A DNA stretch of 45,808 bases from Streptomyces barringtoniae (GTDB lineage Bacteria > Actinomycetota > Actinomycetes > Streptomycetales > Streptomycetaceae). The notes below the pieces were generated by a model. That model had not been told where the DNA came from and did not search any database. It saw nothing but the letters and a program-made list of their open reading frames with translations. The DNA lies in NCBI RefSeq assembly GCF_020819595.1, contig NZ_JAJHNP010000038.1, positions 1 through 45,808 on the forward strand, written 5' to 3'. Of this stretch, positions 9,508-16,953 are shown piece by piece; the stretch's first letter is position 1, and each line of letters opens with the position of its first letter. The position numbers and the translations under genes were made by a program.

Positions 9508-10659
9508 TCATACGATCACAGTGGCACGGAAGATCGTGCCCGTACCCGAGATCTCCGCGCTCTCGCCGGCCGGGACGAAGACCGACTGCCCCGGGCTGAG
9601 CTCGTGCTCGCCGGCGCGGACCGAGCCGGCCGTGCAGAGCAGGATCTGCGGGGTGTCGAGGGTGAGGTCGCGGGCGGCGCCGCCCCCGGGGAGGACGTAC
9701 CGGGAGAGGCGGAACTCGTCGATCGGGGTGTCGTAGACCTCCTCGCCGGCCGGGGAGGCCTCCGGGCGCAGTACGCCCGGGTCGCCCGCCTCGAAGCGGA
9801 CGACGCGCAGGAGTTCGGGGACGTCGACGTGCTTGGGGGTCAGGCCGCAGCGCAGGACGTTGTCGGAGTTGGCCATGATCTCGACGCCGAGGCCGTTCAG
9901 GTACGCGTGCGGGATGCCCGCGCCGAGGAACAGGGCCTCACCGGGCTGCAGGCGCACGTAGTTGAGCAGCATGGCCGCGATGACGCCGGGGTCGCCCGGG
10001 TAGTGCCGGGCGAGGTCGGCGTAGGGGGCGTGGTCGCCGCCGAGGCGGGCGCAGGCGGCGCTTGCCTCGGCGACCGTGTGCGCCATCTCCTCCGGCTCCG
10101 CGGTCAGGATCGCGGTGAGCACCTCGCGCAGGGCGGCGTCCTCGGGCTGGGCGTGCAGCAGGTCGACGTACGGCTTGAGGGAGGCGACGCCGAGCCCGTC
10201 GAGCAGGTCGGCGGCCCGGGCCGGGTCGCGGAAGCCGCACAGGCCGTCGAACTCGGTGAGCGCGCAGATCAGTTCGGGCTTGTGGTTGGCGTCCTTGTAG
10301 TTGCGGTGCGGGGCGTCGACCGGGATGCCGCGGCGCTCCTCGTCGGCGTAACCCTCCCTGGCCTGTTCCAGGTTGGGGTGCACCTGGAGGGAGAGTGGGG
10401 CGCCGGCGGCGAGGATCTTGAGGAGGAAGGGCAGGCGCGGGCCGAACTTCGCCACGGCCGCCTTGCCCAGCTCGTCCTCCGGGCTCGCGTCGATGACCTC
10501 GACGAGGCTTCCGCGCGCGGTGCGCGAGGGGGCTCCCGGGTGCGCGCCCATCCACATCTCCGCCTGCGGTTCACCGGTCGGCTCGACGCCGAGGAGGTGC
10601 GGGATGGCGGTGGGGGAACCCCAGGCGTAGGGGCGGACGGTGTTGTCGAGGCGGTCCAT
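9508..10659 (-). CDS. manA: Mannose-6-phosphate isomerase, class I
   Basis: A 383-residue zinc enzyme interconverting fructose-6-phosphate and mannose-6-phosphate, the entry to GDP-mannose. The N-terminal half has PYAWGS and the first ligand pair Q92 and H94 in LSLQVHPN, then E129 in HKPELICAL. The fourth zinc ligand, H251, is in GAGIPHAYLNG. The catalytic-face sequence MANSDNVLRCGLTPKH is intact. Length is typical. It follows the SIS-domain gene by 106 bp on the same strand and probably belongs to the same mannose-activation unit as manB upstream. Confidence 0.97.
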   Translation of the reverse strand: MDRLDNTVRPYAWGSPTAIPHLLGVEPTGEPQAEMWMGAHPGAPSRTARGSLVEVIDASPEDELGKAAVAKFGPRLPFLLKILAAGAPLSLQVHPNLEQAREGYADEERRGIPVDAPHRNYKDANHKPELICALTEFDGLCGFRDPARAADLLDGLGVASLKPYVDLLHAQPEDAALREVLTAILTAEPEEMAHTVAEASAACARLGGDHAPYADLARHYPGDPGVIAAMLLNYVRLQPGEALFLGAGIPHAYLNGLGVEIMANSDNVLRCGLTPKHVDVPELLRVVRFEAGDPGVLRPEASPAGEEVYDTPIDEFRLSRYVLPGGGAARDLTLDTPQILLCTAGSVRAGEHELSPGQSVFVPAGESAEISGTGTIFRATVIV

Positions 10660-10765
10660 GTGTCTTCTCTGTCTCCGTACGTCGGCTGCCGAACCGGCGC
10701 CGGTACCGGTGCAGGTGCCGGTTGCCGTGCCGATGTGGGCGCGGGGGTTCCGGCCCGTAGCCAGA

Positions 10766-11893
10766 TCAGGCCCTCGAAGCGAGCGCCAGGTAAACAGCGG
10801 CGAAATCCGTGACGGCGATCAGTTCCGCGAGCGTCTCCAGTTCGCCGCCTTCCTCCGGTTCGAGTTCGCTGATCGGCGTGTCGTGGCTGAGGGCCAGGTC
10901 ACGGGCGGCGGGGGCGGCGGTGAGGCCGCTGATCGGACGGTCGCGGAGCAGCACCACGCGTGCGTGCAGCGCAGGCGGCTCCTCGACGCGGTCCCGGAAG
11001 AAGTCTTCGGGGTCGGCACTGGCGGCCAGCGGGCCGGCCAGCAGGGCGCTGTGTGCGGAGAGGGCCTCGGGGAGTTCGGCGACGAGCGCGGGGCGGCCGG
11101 CGAGTTCGGCGAGGGCGGCGGCGAAACGGCGGCCGGCGGGGCCCGCCGACGGTCCTTCCGCCCACACCACGGGCAGTGCGTCGGCGAGTTCGGCGGCGAG
11201 GGTCTTGGCCGGGTTGCTGTAGGTCGCGATGGCGGGGCCGCAGCGCTCGGCGATGTGGTCCAGGCGGTCGGCGACCTTCTCCAGGGCCTCCGGCGGGGCG
11301 CTGATCAGTCCGATCCGGTCCAGCAGCGCCAGCAGCGGGGTGAGCAGCGCCCAGAAGACGCCCGGGGAGGACGCGGCGAGCGGTTCCTCCTGGTCGTACG
11401 GCGCTGTCGCCATCGGTACGAACAGGCCGTGGGCGCCGGTGACCGCCTCCGCGAGCGGGGTGCCGGGCGGGGCCACGGCGGCGACCGAGACGCCGCGGCG
11501 GTAGGCCTGGTCGGTGAGGAGCGTGAGGCTCGGTTCGGTGCCGTCCGGGGTGGCGATCAGCAGCAGGTCCACGGAGCCGGCCCAGCCGGGGAGCTCCCAG
11601 CGCAGGGCGCCCGCGGCGGGGGCCACGCCGGTCGGGGCCAGGCGGACCACGGGGCTGCCGACGCCGGCCAGGGTGCCGAGGAGGTCGGCGGTGTGGGTGG
11701 CGGCGGCGCCGGGACCGGCGATGAGGACGGCGCGGGGGCGGCCGTCGGGCTTGAGATCGCCGACGCCGGCCTCGACGGCATGCCGGGCGGCGGTGCGGAC
11801 GCGGGCACCGGCCTCGGCGGCCCCGCGCAGCAGGCCTCGGCGGTCGGCCTCGGCGAGGCCCTCCGGGGTGTCGAGCAGCGATTCGTCCAGCAT
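10766..11893 (-). CDS. SIS-domain protein, phosphosugar isomerase-like
   Basis: A 375-residue protein with two sugar-isomerase (SIS) halves. The first half has the nucleotide-like beta-alpha pattern PRAVLIAGPGAAATHTADLL (about 54-73) and DLLLIATPDGTEPSL. The second half contains KTLAAELADALPVVWAEG, and its tail recalls the C-terminal domain of bifunctional phosphoglucose/phosphomannose isomerases. Actinobacteria keep a gene of this type between manA and manB, as Rv3256c does in Mycobacterium tuberculosis. It could assist ManA or sense a phosphosugar. I do not see clear catalytic residues, so enzymatic activity is uncertain. Transcribed with Trm112 upstream (80-bp gap) and manA downstream. Confidence 0.85.
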   Translation of the reverse strand: MLDESLLDTPEGLAEADRRGLLRGAAEAGARVRTAARHAVEAGVGDLKPDGRPRAVLIAGPGAAATHTADLLGTLAGVGSPVVRLAPTGVAPAAGALRWELPGWAGSVDLLLIATPDGTEPSLTLLTDQAYRRGVSVAAVAPPGTPLAEAVTGAHGLFVPMATAPYDQEEPLAASSPGVFWALLTPLLALLDRIGLISAPPEALEKVADRLDHIAERCGPAIATYSNPAKTLAAELADALPVVWAEGPSAGPAGRRFAAALAELAGRPALVAELPEALSAHSALLAGPLAASADPEDFFRDRVEEPPALHARVVLLRDRPISGLTAAPAARDLALSHDTPISELEPEEGGELETLAELIAVTDFAAVYLALASRA

Positions 11894-11935
11894 GGGCGGT
11901 TGCCTCCGAGCGCCGGGATCCTGTGCGGGTTGTCT

Positions 11936-11975
11936 ACGACGTGAGGGGTGTCGTCACGACGTGAGGGATGTCGTC
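11936..11975. repeat. 20-bp tandem duplication at the Trm112 stop codon
   Basis: ACGACGTGAGGGGTGTCGTC is followed directly by the same 20 bases with one change (G to A). The second copy overlaps the first two bases of the Trm112 stop codon (complement of 11974-11976), so the repeat lies at the end of the gene and in the gap to the SIS gene. Confidence 0.85.
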
Positions 11976-12144
11976 ACTGGGGGCGGCGGGCCTCGTCCAC
12001 GAGGAGGACCGGGATGCCGTCGCGGACGGGGTAGGCGAGGCCGCAGTCCTGGCCCGTGCAGATCAGCTCGGTGTCCTGCTCCTTGAGGGCGGCGTGGCAG
12101 GCCGGGCAGGCGAGGATCTCCAGGAGGCCGGCTTCGAGCGGCAT
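11974..12144 (-). CDS. Trm112 family protein (small zinc protein)
   Basis: A 56-residue ORF starting ATG at 12144 and ending TGA at 11974. It reads MPLEAGLLEILACPACHAAL at the start. Four cysteines form two pairs, C12-x2-C15 and C29-x4-C34, and the core ends in YPVRDGIPVLLVDEAR, the Trm112/UPF0434 signature. In eukaryotes and archaea, Trm112 is a zinc-containing activator of several SAM-dependent methyltransferases. Bacterial versions are less understood. It lies between manB and the SIS gene on the same strand. Its length is easy to miss in ORF calling. Function in mannose metabolism is not implied by anything beyond position. Confidence 0.9.
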   Translation of the reverse strand: MPLEAGLLEILACPACHAALKEQDTELICTGQDCGLAYPVRDGIPVLLVDEARRPQ

Positions 12145-12234
12145 GGGGTGTCCCTTCGAGGGCGGATGTCTGTCTGTGGATGTGCCTGGTCAGCGTACCG
12201 CTGGTGGACGGGCCGAGCTGGGCTGTCGGCACCG

Positions 12235-12257
12235 TCCAGGGGGCGCCGCCCCCTGGA
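12235..12257 (-). terminator. Perfect hairpin downstream of manB
   Basis: TCCAGGGGGC-GCC-GCCCCCTGGA: 10-bp perfect stem and 3-nt loop, about 30 nt past the manB stop. It could end manB transcripts or partly separate manB from Trm112-SIS-manA. GGGGGCGC.GCCCCC is also a common dispersed Streptomyces hairpin. Confidence 0.6.
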
Positions 12258-12285
12258 CCCGCGTCTGCCCGGCCGCCCGGCCGCT

Positions 12286-13650
12286 TCAGGCCCTGATGAT
12301 CGCCAGGGCCTCGTCCCTGATCTTGGTCATCGTGGCCTCGTCCTTCGCCTCGGCGTTCAGACGGAGGAGGGGCTCGGTGTTGGAGGGGCGGACGTTGAAC
12401 CACCAGTCGGCCGCGGCGACCGTGAGGCCGTCGAGGTCGTCCAGGGTGACGTCGGCGCGGCCCTCGTACGCGGCGCGGATCGCGGCGAGGCGGGCGGACT
12501 GGTCGGCGACGGTGGAGTTGATCTCGCCGGAGCCGGTGTAGCGGTCATACTGGGCGACGAGGGCGGACAGGGGGCCCTCCTGGCCGCCGAGGGCGGCGAG
12601 GACGTGCAGGGCGGCCAGCATGCCCGTGTCGGCGTTCCAGAAGTCCTTGAAGTAGTAGTGCGCCGAGTGCTCGCCGCCGAAGATCGCGCCGCTGCGGGCC
12701 ATCTCGGCCTTGATGAAGGAGTGGCCGACGCGGGTGCGGACCGGGGTGCCGCCGTTCTCCTTCACCACCTCGGGGACGGTACGGGAGGTGATCAGGTTGT
12801 GGATGATCGTGCCCTTGCCGCCGTTGCGGGCGAGCTCGCGGGCGGCGACCAGGGCGGTGATCGCGGACGGGGAGACCGGGTCGCCGTGCTCGTCCACGAC
12901 GAAGCAGCGGTCGGCGTCGCCGTCGAAGGCGATGCCGAGGTCGGCGCCCTCCGCCGGGACGCGCTTCTGCAGGTCCACGAGGTTGGCCGGGTCGAGCGGG
13001 TTGGCCTCGTGGTTCGGGAAGGTGCCGTCCAGTTCGAAGTACATCGGGACGAGGGTCAGGGGCAGGCCGGCGAAGACCGAGGGGACCGTGTGGCCGCCCA
13101 TGCCGTTGCCGGCGTCGACCACGACCTTCAGCGGGCGGATGGAGGTCAGGTCGACCAGGGAGCAAAGGTGCGCCGCGTAATCGTCCAACGTCTCGCGCGA
13201 GGACAGGGTTCCCGGCTCGGCGACCGGCTCGGGGGCGCCCGACTCCAGCCACCGCTCGGCCAGTTCGCGGATCTGCGCCAGACCGGTGTCCTGGCCGACC
13301 GGAGCAGCGCCCGCGCGGCACAGCTTGATGCCGTTGTACTGGGCCGGGTTGTGCGAGGCGGTGAACATCGCGCCCGGCAGGTTCAGCGCGCCCGAGGCGT
13401 AGTACAGCTGGTCGGTGGAGCACAGGCCGATCTCGGTGACGTCCACACCGCGGTCCGCCGCGCCGCGCGCGAAGGCGCGGGACAGGCCGGGGGACGAGGG
13501 CCGCATGTCGTGGCCGACGACGATGGCCGCCGCACCCGTCACCTCCGCGAAGGCGGCGCCGAAGAGCCCGGCCAGTGACTCGTCCCACTGGTCCGGAACC
13601 ACTCCGCGTACGTCGTACGCCTTCACGATCTGCGACAGATCAGCAGTCAC
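12286..13650 (-). CDS. manB: Phosphomannomutase / phosphoglucomutase
   Basis: A 454-residue alpha-D-phosphohexomutase converting mannose-6-phosphate to mannose-1-phosphate, probably also glucose phosphates. The GTG at 13650 is preceded by AGGAGGG, which decides the start over an upstream in-frame ATG-like extension. Domain 1 holds the phosphoserine loop FTASHNPAQYNG (S99). Domain 2 has the Mg-binding DGDADR. Domain 3 has the sugar-recognition loop GGEHSAHYYF. Domain 4 has the phosphate clamp RPSNTEPLLRL. All key residues are present. The gene lies 141 bp downstream of DUF3499 and upstream of Trm112, the SIS gene and manA on the same strand, consistent with a GDP-mannose supply operon. Confidence 0.96.
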   Translation of the reverse strand: MTADLSQIVKAYDVRGVVPDQWDESLAGLFGAAFAEVTGAAAIVVGHDMRPSSPGLSRAFARGAADRGVDVTEIGLCSTDQLYYASGALNLPGAMFTASHNPAQYNGIKLCRAGAAPVGQDTGLAQIRELAERWLESGAPEPVAEPGTLSSRETLDDYAAHLCSLVDLTSIRPLKVVVDAGNGMGGHTVPSVFAGLPLTLVPMYFELDGTFPNHEANPLDPANLVDLQKRVPAEGADLGIAFDGDADRCFVVDEHGDPVSPSAITALVAARELARNGGKGTIIHNLITSRTVPEVVKENGGTPVRTRVGHSFIKAEMARSGAIFGGEHSAHYYFKDFWNADTGMLAALHVLAALGGQEGPLSALVAQYDRYTGSGEINSTVADQSARLAAIRAAYEGRADVTLDDLDGLTVAAADWWFNVRPSNTEPLLRLNAEAKDEATMTKIRDEALAIIRA

Positions 13651-13791
13651 GGCCAACCCTCCTGAAAGTCCTATGGGTGCCCACAAACTACCCGGTGGGG
13701 GTAAGGGGGAGGTGTGCGGACACCGGGTGGAGGCCCAGTCGTGACCGGTGGTGGCGTGCCGCGCGCCGGTTCGACGACCGTGGGAGCGGGC

Positions 13792-14166
13792 TCAGTTGTC
13801 CGGGGAGCGCAGGACTCGCAGGTGGCCGCGGCGGGCGACCTCCATGGGGTCCGCCGTACGGCCTCCGCCGCCTGCCTCGGCCGCGCGCTCCTGGGGGCGG
13901 GCCGCCTCGCGCACGGCGTTGGCAAGCGCTTCCAGGTCGTCTCCGCTGGGCCGCGCGGGGGCGGAGCCGTCGAGGAGGCGGACGACCTCCCAGCCGCGGG
14001 GGGCGGTGAGGCGTTCGGAGTGCTCGGCGCACAGGTCGTAGCAGTGCGGCTCGGCGTACGTGGCGAGCGGGCCGAGGACCGCGGTCGAGTCGGCGTAGAC
14101 GTACGTCAGCGTCGCGACGGCGGGTCGGCCGCAGGCGGTGCGCGAACAGCGACGTACAGGGCTCAC
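13792..14166 (-). CDS. DUF3499 family protein
   Basis: A 124-residue protein of the actinobacteria-specific DUF3499 family, function unknown. The conserved N-terminus SPVRRCSRTACGRPAV carries C-x4-C, and later EPHCYDLCAEHSERL carries C-x3-C with nearby His. The four cysteines look like a small zinc or metal-binding fold. The C-terminal third is variable and charged. I chose GTG at 14166 because the family starts at SPVRRCS. No Shine-Dalgarno is visible, but TACCGT lies 8 nt upstream, suggesting a leaderless mRNA. The neighbourhood (manB on one side, divergent metallopeptidase-family gene on the other) is conserved with mycobacteria. Confidence 0.9.
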   Translation of the reverse strand: MSPVRRCSRTACGRPAVATLTYVYADSTAVLGPLATYAEPHCYDLCAEHSERLTAPRGWEVVRLLDGSAPARPSGDDLEALANAVREAARPQERAAEAGGGGRTADPMEVARRGHLRVLRSPDN

Positions 14167-14174
14167 GACGTTGG

Positions 14175-14180
14175 ACGGTA
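14175..14180 (-). promoter_or_regulatory. -10 box for a leaderless DUF3499 transcript
   Basis: On the minus strand TACCGT ends 8 nt before the GTG start. This fits TAnnnT placed so that transcription starts at or one base before the start codon. No ribosome-binding site is present. Confidence 0.45.
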
Positions 14181-14570
14181 CCGCACTCTTGAGCGGGCCG
14201 CGACGACTCTCCACCAGGTCACTCGCCCGTGTCGTGCTGTGAAACGCCCCACACACCCCTTCGGGGAAGCCCCGTTGACCTGCATGGACGGGTTCTCGAC
14301 CGGTTTTGGGCGCGGCTCGATACGGTCATGAGTCAGTACAAACACCGTCAATTGCCTTGAGTTCGGCGGTCTTGGAGGGTTACGGAAACGAGCCAGACGT
14401 TGGCTGGAATGGTCAACCTGCGACACGAGGGCGGAGAGGGCCGATCGGAGCCGAACGGGGCCGATCGGCGGTGGGCTGATCGGCGGCGCCGCCGTGGGCC
14501 GGGAGGGGGGCGTGCGCGGGCGTGGCCGGGGATCATGGCCGGGCCGCTCGGCGCTGACTGGCGGGTGGCC

Positions 14571-14612
14571 GGCCGGCGGTGGGAGGCCGGCGGTGGGAGG
14601 CCGGCGGCGGGT
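14571..14612. repeat. 14-bp tandem repeat, three copies
   Basis: GGCCGGCGGTGGGA occurs twice exactly and once more with two changes, in tandem, in the G-rich half of the intergenic region. Confidence 0.8.
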
Positions 14613-14705
14613 GGTCTGGGGCGGGGGGTCTGGAGTGCTGGTCGCGGGTGGCCGGTCGGGGGGCGGGTTGCCGTGTGGGGTCGGGCGGGGAGGGCGAGCG
14701 GGGAC

Positions 14706-14711
14706 TACCCT
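14706..14711 (+). promoter_or_regulatory. -10 box for a leaderless metallopeptidase-family transcript
   Basis: TACCCT, 6 nt, then GTG (14718) and ATG (14721). No Shine-Dalgarno precedes either codon, so translation from the 5' end of the mRNA is likely. Confidence 0.5.
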
Positions 14712-14717
14712 TCCCCA

Positions 14718-15173
14718 GTGATGGACAACCGTGTACCGCCCCGTGCCGCCGGCCCCGGGCCCCGTCGCCGTGATCGTCACGGCAGGGGCATGCGGGGGCC
14801 GATCGCGCCGCCGCAGGTGCCGCTGGCGGCCAGCCGTGCCGATGTGTTCGCGGACCTGGTGCAGGACTCCGTGGAGCGTCTCGAGCGGCGGTGGCCGCAG
14901 CTTGCCGACATCGACTTCCTGGTGCTGGAGGTGCCCCGGCTGGAGGGGCGGGGTGAACAGGTGTGGAGTGACGAGGCCGTGCCGTTGGGCGGGGTGGTTC
15001 CCGCGCGGGACGGGCGGCGGGCGCGGGTGGTCGTGTACCGGCGGCCGGTGGAGATCCGCACCAAGGGGCGGGATGAACGGGCCGCGCTGGTGCATGAGGT
15101 GGTCGTGGAGCAGGTGGCCGAGTTGCTCGGGCTGACTCCGGAGACCGTGGATCCGCGGTACGGGGAGGACTAG
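14718..15173 (+). CDS. Metallopeptidase-family protein (zincin-like fold), active site degenerate
   Basis: A 151-residue protein of the small metallopeptidase family (PF06262-like, DUF1025) found beside DUF3499 in Actinobacteria. The N-terminus is basic and disordered. The domain spans about residues 45-150: FADLVQDSVERLERRWPQL, then FLVLEVPR, a strand VVVYRRPVEIRTKGRDE and the helix that normally carries the zinc motif. In this protein that helix reads ALVHEVVVEQVAELLG, which keeps His-Glu but lacks the second His of HExxH. It may therefore be a non-catalytic member or bind metal differently. GTG 14718 versus ATG 14721 is ambiguous by one codon, and the upstream -10 favours the GTG. Confidence 0.85.
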   Translation: MMDNRVPPRAAGPGPRRRDRHGRGMRGPIAPPQVPLAASRADVFADLVQDSVERLERRWPQLADIDFLVLEVPRLEGRGEQVWSDEAVPLGGVVPARDGRRARVVVYRRPVEIRTKGRDERAALVHEVVVEQVAELLGLTPETVDPRYGED

Positions 15174-15320
15174 GCCCCGCGGGGTCCTGCGGAGTCCCTG
15201 CGGGGGTACGGCGGCGTGGGGGGCCTTGCTGCTTGGGTGCCCTGTGCTGTGGCCGGACGACGGGGCGTTTCGCCTGCCCCCAGCCATGCGGGTGCCCCGG
15301 CGCTGCGAAGTCGGCGGTGC

Positions 15321-15350
15321 CGCGGTTCCCGAGGGGCGCGGGGAACTGCG
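15321..15350. repeat. Dispersed Streptomyces palindromic repeat (terminator-like), copy 1
   Basis: CGCGGTTCCCGAGGGGCGCGGGGAACTGCG: arms GCGGTTCCC / GGGGAACTGC, imperfect. It lies between the convergent metallopeptidase-family and DUF5719 genes. The AGGGGCGCGGGGAACTGC core recurs at 25734-25751 and is a well-known intergenic hairpin of Streptomyces genomes. It probably acts as a bidirectional terminator. Confidence 0.75.
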
Positions 15351-15426
15351 CGGGCGGCCGGCGAGCACCCGCAGTCGCCCACGCACCCGCACGCGCATCC
15401 CAACGGCGCCGCGAAAGCCTCGCCCC

Positions 15427-16953
15427 TCACTTCTGCAGGATCGACAGATCCTCCGTCGTCTTCGGTACCGCCACCATGCCCCGGTCGTTCGGGAGGGTTT
15501 GGATGGTGAAGCCGGGGATGCCGGACTCCGTGGCGGACAGGGTGCGGGAGGCGTAGACCGGGCCGCCGGAGACGGTTTCGACGGTGAGGGCGTAGGTGCC
15601 GTTGAGGCCGGAGGGGACGGGTACCGGGACGTTCTCGGTGGTGCCGGACTTGATCGTGTAGGTCTTCGTCGTCGGCGTGCCGCCGTCGCTGCCCGCCGAC
15701 GCGGTGACCTTGACCGTGGCGGTGGCGGTGGGTGCGGCCAGGGAGAGGGTCGTGCCCTTGGCGCTGTTGTCGGCCGAGGTCGCGCGCGTGCCGACGGGGG
15801 CGGTGGCCGGGATGAAGGCCGTCTCTTGTTTGTCGCCCTTGCCGCGGATCACCCGGAGGGCCGCGACGACCGGGACCGACTGGTCCGTGGGGGTCAGGAC
15901 GAGGGAGCCGGCCTCGCCTCGGGTCACGTCGCCGAGGTCGGCCGTGGTCGTCATGCCCGACTTCACGTGCAGGGTCTCGTTGCCCGCCGGGGTGATCAGG
16001 CCGTCCGGTGAGGCCAGGCGGACCTTCAGGTCGGCGTCGTCGCCGCCGGGGGTGAAGGCGATCAGGCGGACGTCGGTGGCGTCCTTCGGGATGCCGGGCA
16101 GGACCAGGCTGCCGGCCGGGTCGGCGGCCGCGGCCAGCCAGTCGCCGCCCACCTTGTCGTCCAGGGCCTGCACGGTCGCCCCGACCCTGCCGCTGCGCAC
16201 GCTGACGTGCACGGTCAGGTCGGCCTGCTGTGCGTCGGTGAGCGTGGACAGCAGGATCGGCTTGCTCGCGTGCGGCGGGACGGTGAGGTTCTCGCCGAGC
16301 GGTGACTTGATCGCGCCGTCCTTGCCGTACAGCTCGATGTCGACGACCGCGGCGGAGTCGTCGGGGTTGGTCAGGTGGACGTAGTCGGTGCGGCTGCCGG
16401 CCGTGCTGGCGCCCGGGAACCAGAAGTCGGTGTCCGCGGCGGTGCAGTTGACGCCCTGCAGGCCGCGGCCGGTGCCGGCGGCGACCTCGGTGGTCTCCTG
16501 GACGGTCCAGCCGGGCGCGAACTTCCCGTCGGCGGTGCCGATGAGCGCGGGCCCGTCGGCGCCGGAGGTGTCGCCGGTGACCGGGGTGCCCGGCGCCTTC
16601 GGGGTGAGAACCGGCTGGTCCGCCGTCTTCTTCCCGCCCTTGGACCCCTTCGGGGCCTTGCCCGTCCGGGAGTTGCCCGTGCCGTCCGCCGAGTCCTCGC
16701 CGGCTGCCTGGAGTTGGGCCTTGCCGTCGCTCGCCGTGCCCTGGGTGACGGGCGTGAACGACGTGTACGACGTGTCGGCGATGTCCGAGATGCTCGGCGC
16801 CGGGCACAGCAGGCTCGTGCGCTGGACCGGCAGGTTCGCGGCCGCCTCGGGGGCGGCCGCGCCGGACGCGGACGGGCCGTCGAACGCGGCGAACGCGGTG
16901 ACGGCTGCCAGCGCGCCGCCGGCGGCGATCAGGGACAGGGTGGTGCGGTTCAC
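15427..16953 (-). CDS. Exported DUF5719 family protein
   Basis: A 508-residue protein with an N-terminal signal peptide or anchor (NRTTLSLIAAGGALAAVTAF) followed by an extracellular body. After a Ser/Gly/Lys-rich linker (about 90-140) come repeated beta-sandwich-like segments rich in Val, Thr and Gly, with several HLTN, LTVPPHASKPILL and VHVSVRSG patches. Cysteines are few. The start GTG overlaps the stop of the upstream glycosyltransferase by 4 bp (GTGA at 16950-16953), so translation is probably coupled and the two proteins are needed in fixed ratio. The domain is typical of Streptomyces and relatives and has no known activity. A role in exported glycan handling is inference from the coupling. 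Confidence 0.88.
   Translation of the reverse strand: MNRTTLSLIAAGGALAAVTAFAAFDGPSASGAAAPEAAANLPVQRTSLLCPAPSISDIADTSYTSFTPVTQGTASDGKAQLQAAGEDSADGTGNSRTGKAPKGSKGGKKTADQPVLTPKAPGTPVTGDTSGADGPALIGTADGKFAPGWTVQETTEVAAGTGRGLQGVNCTAADTDFWFPGASTAGSRTDYVHLTNPDDSAAVVDIELYGKDGAIKSPLGENLTVPPHASKPILLSTLTDAQQADLTVHVSVRSGRVGATVQALDDKVGGDWLAAAADPAGSLVLPGIPKDATDVRLIAFTPGGDDADLKVRLASPDGLITPAGNETLHVKSGMTTTADLGDVTRGEAGSLVLTPTDQSVPVVAALRVIRGKGDKQETAFIPATAPVGTRATSADNSAKGTTLSLAAPTATATVKVTASAGSDGGTPTTKTYTIKSGTTENVPVPVPSGLNGTYALTVETVSGGPVYASRTLSATESGIPGFTIQTLPNDRGMVAVPKTTEDLSILQK

Larger units (their letters stand above)
14167..14717. other. Divergent intergenic region, low-complexity
   Basis: About 550 bp between DUF3499 and the metallopeptidase-family gene. 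The first 250 bp contain more A/T than average, with a possible leftward TTGACG (complement around 14345). The rest is strongly G-skewed and repetitive, with GGGCCGATCGG copies around 14435-14480. I see no credible gene. The in-frame upstream extension of the metallopeptidase ORF is an artefact of missing stop codons in G-rich DNA. Confidence 0.6.

Noticed and set aside
11936..14612. Tandem repeats as CRISPR or attachment sites
   Set aside because: Units are contiguous without spacers and only two or three copies long, with no integrase or cas gene in the window.
14400..14717. N-terminal extension of the metallopeptidase-family protein
   Set aside because: The upstream frame is Gly/Arg/Trp-rich sequence from G-skewed tandem repeats. 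A -10 box and the family start point to 14718.
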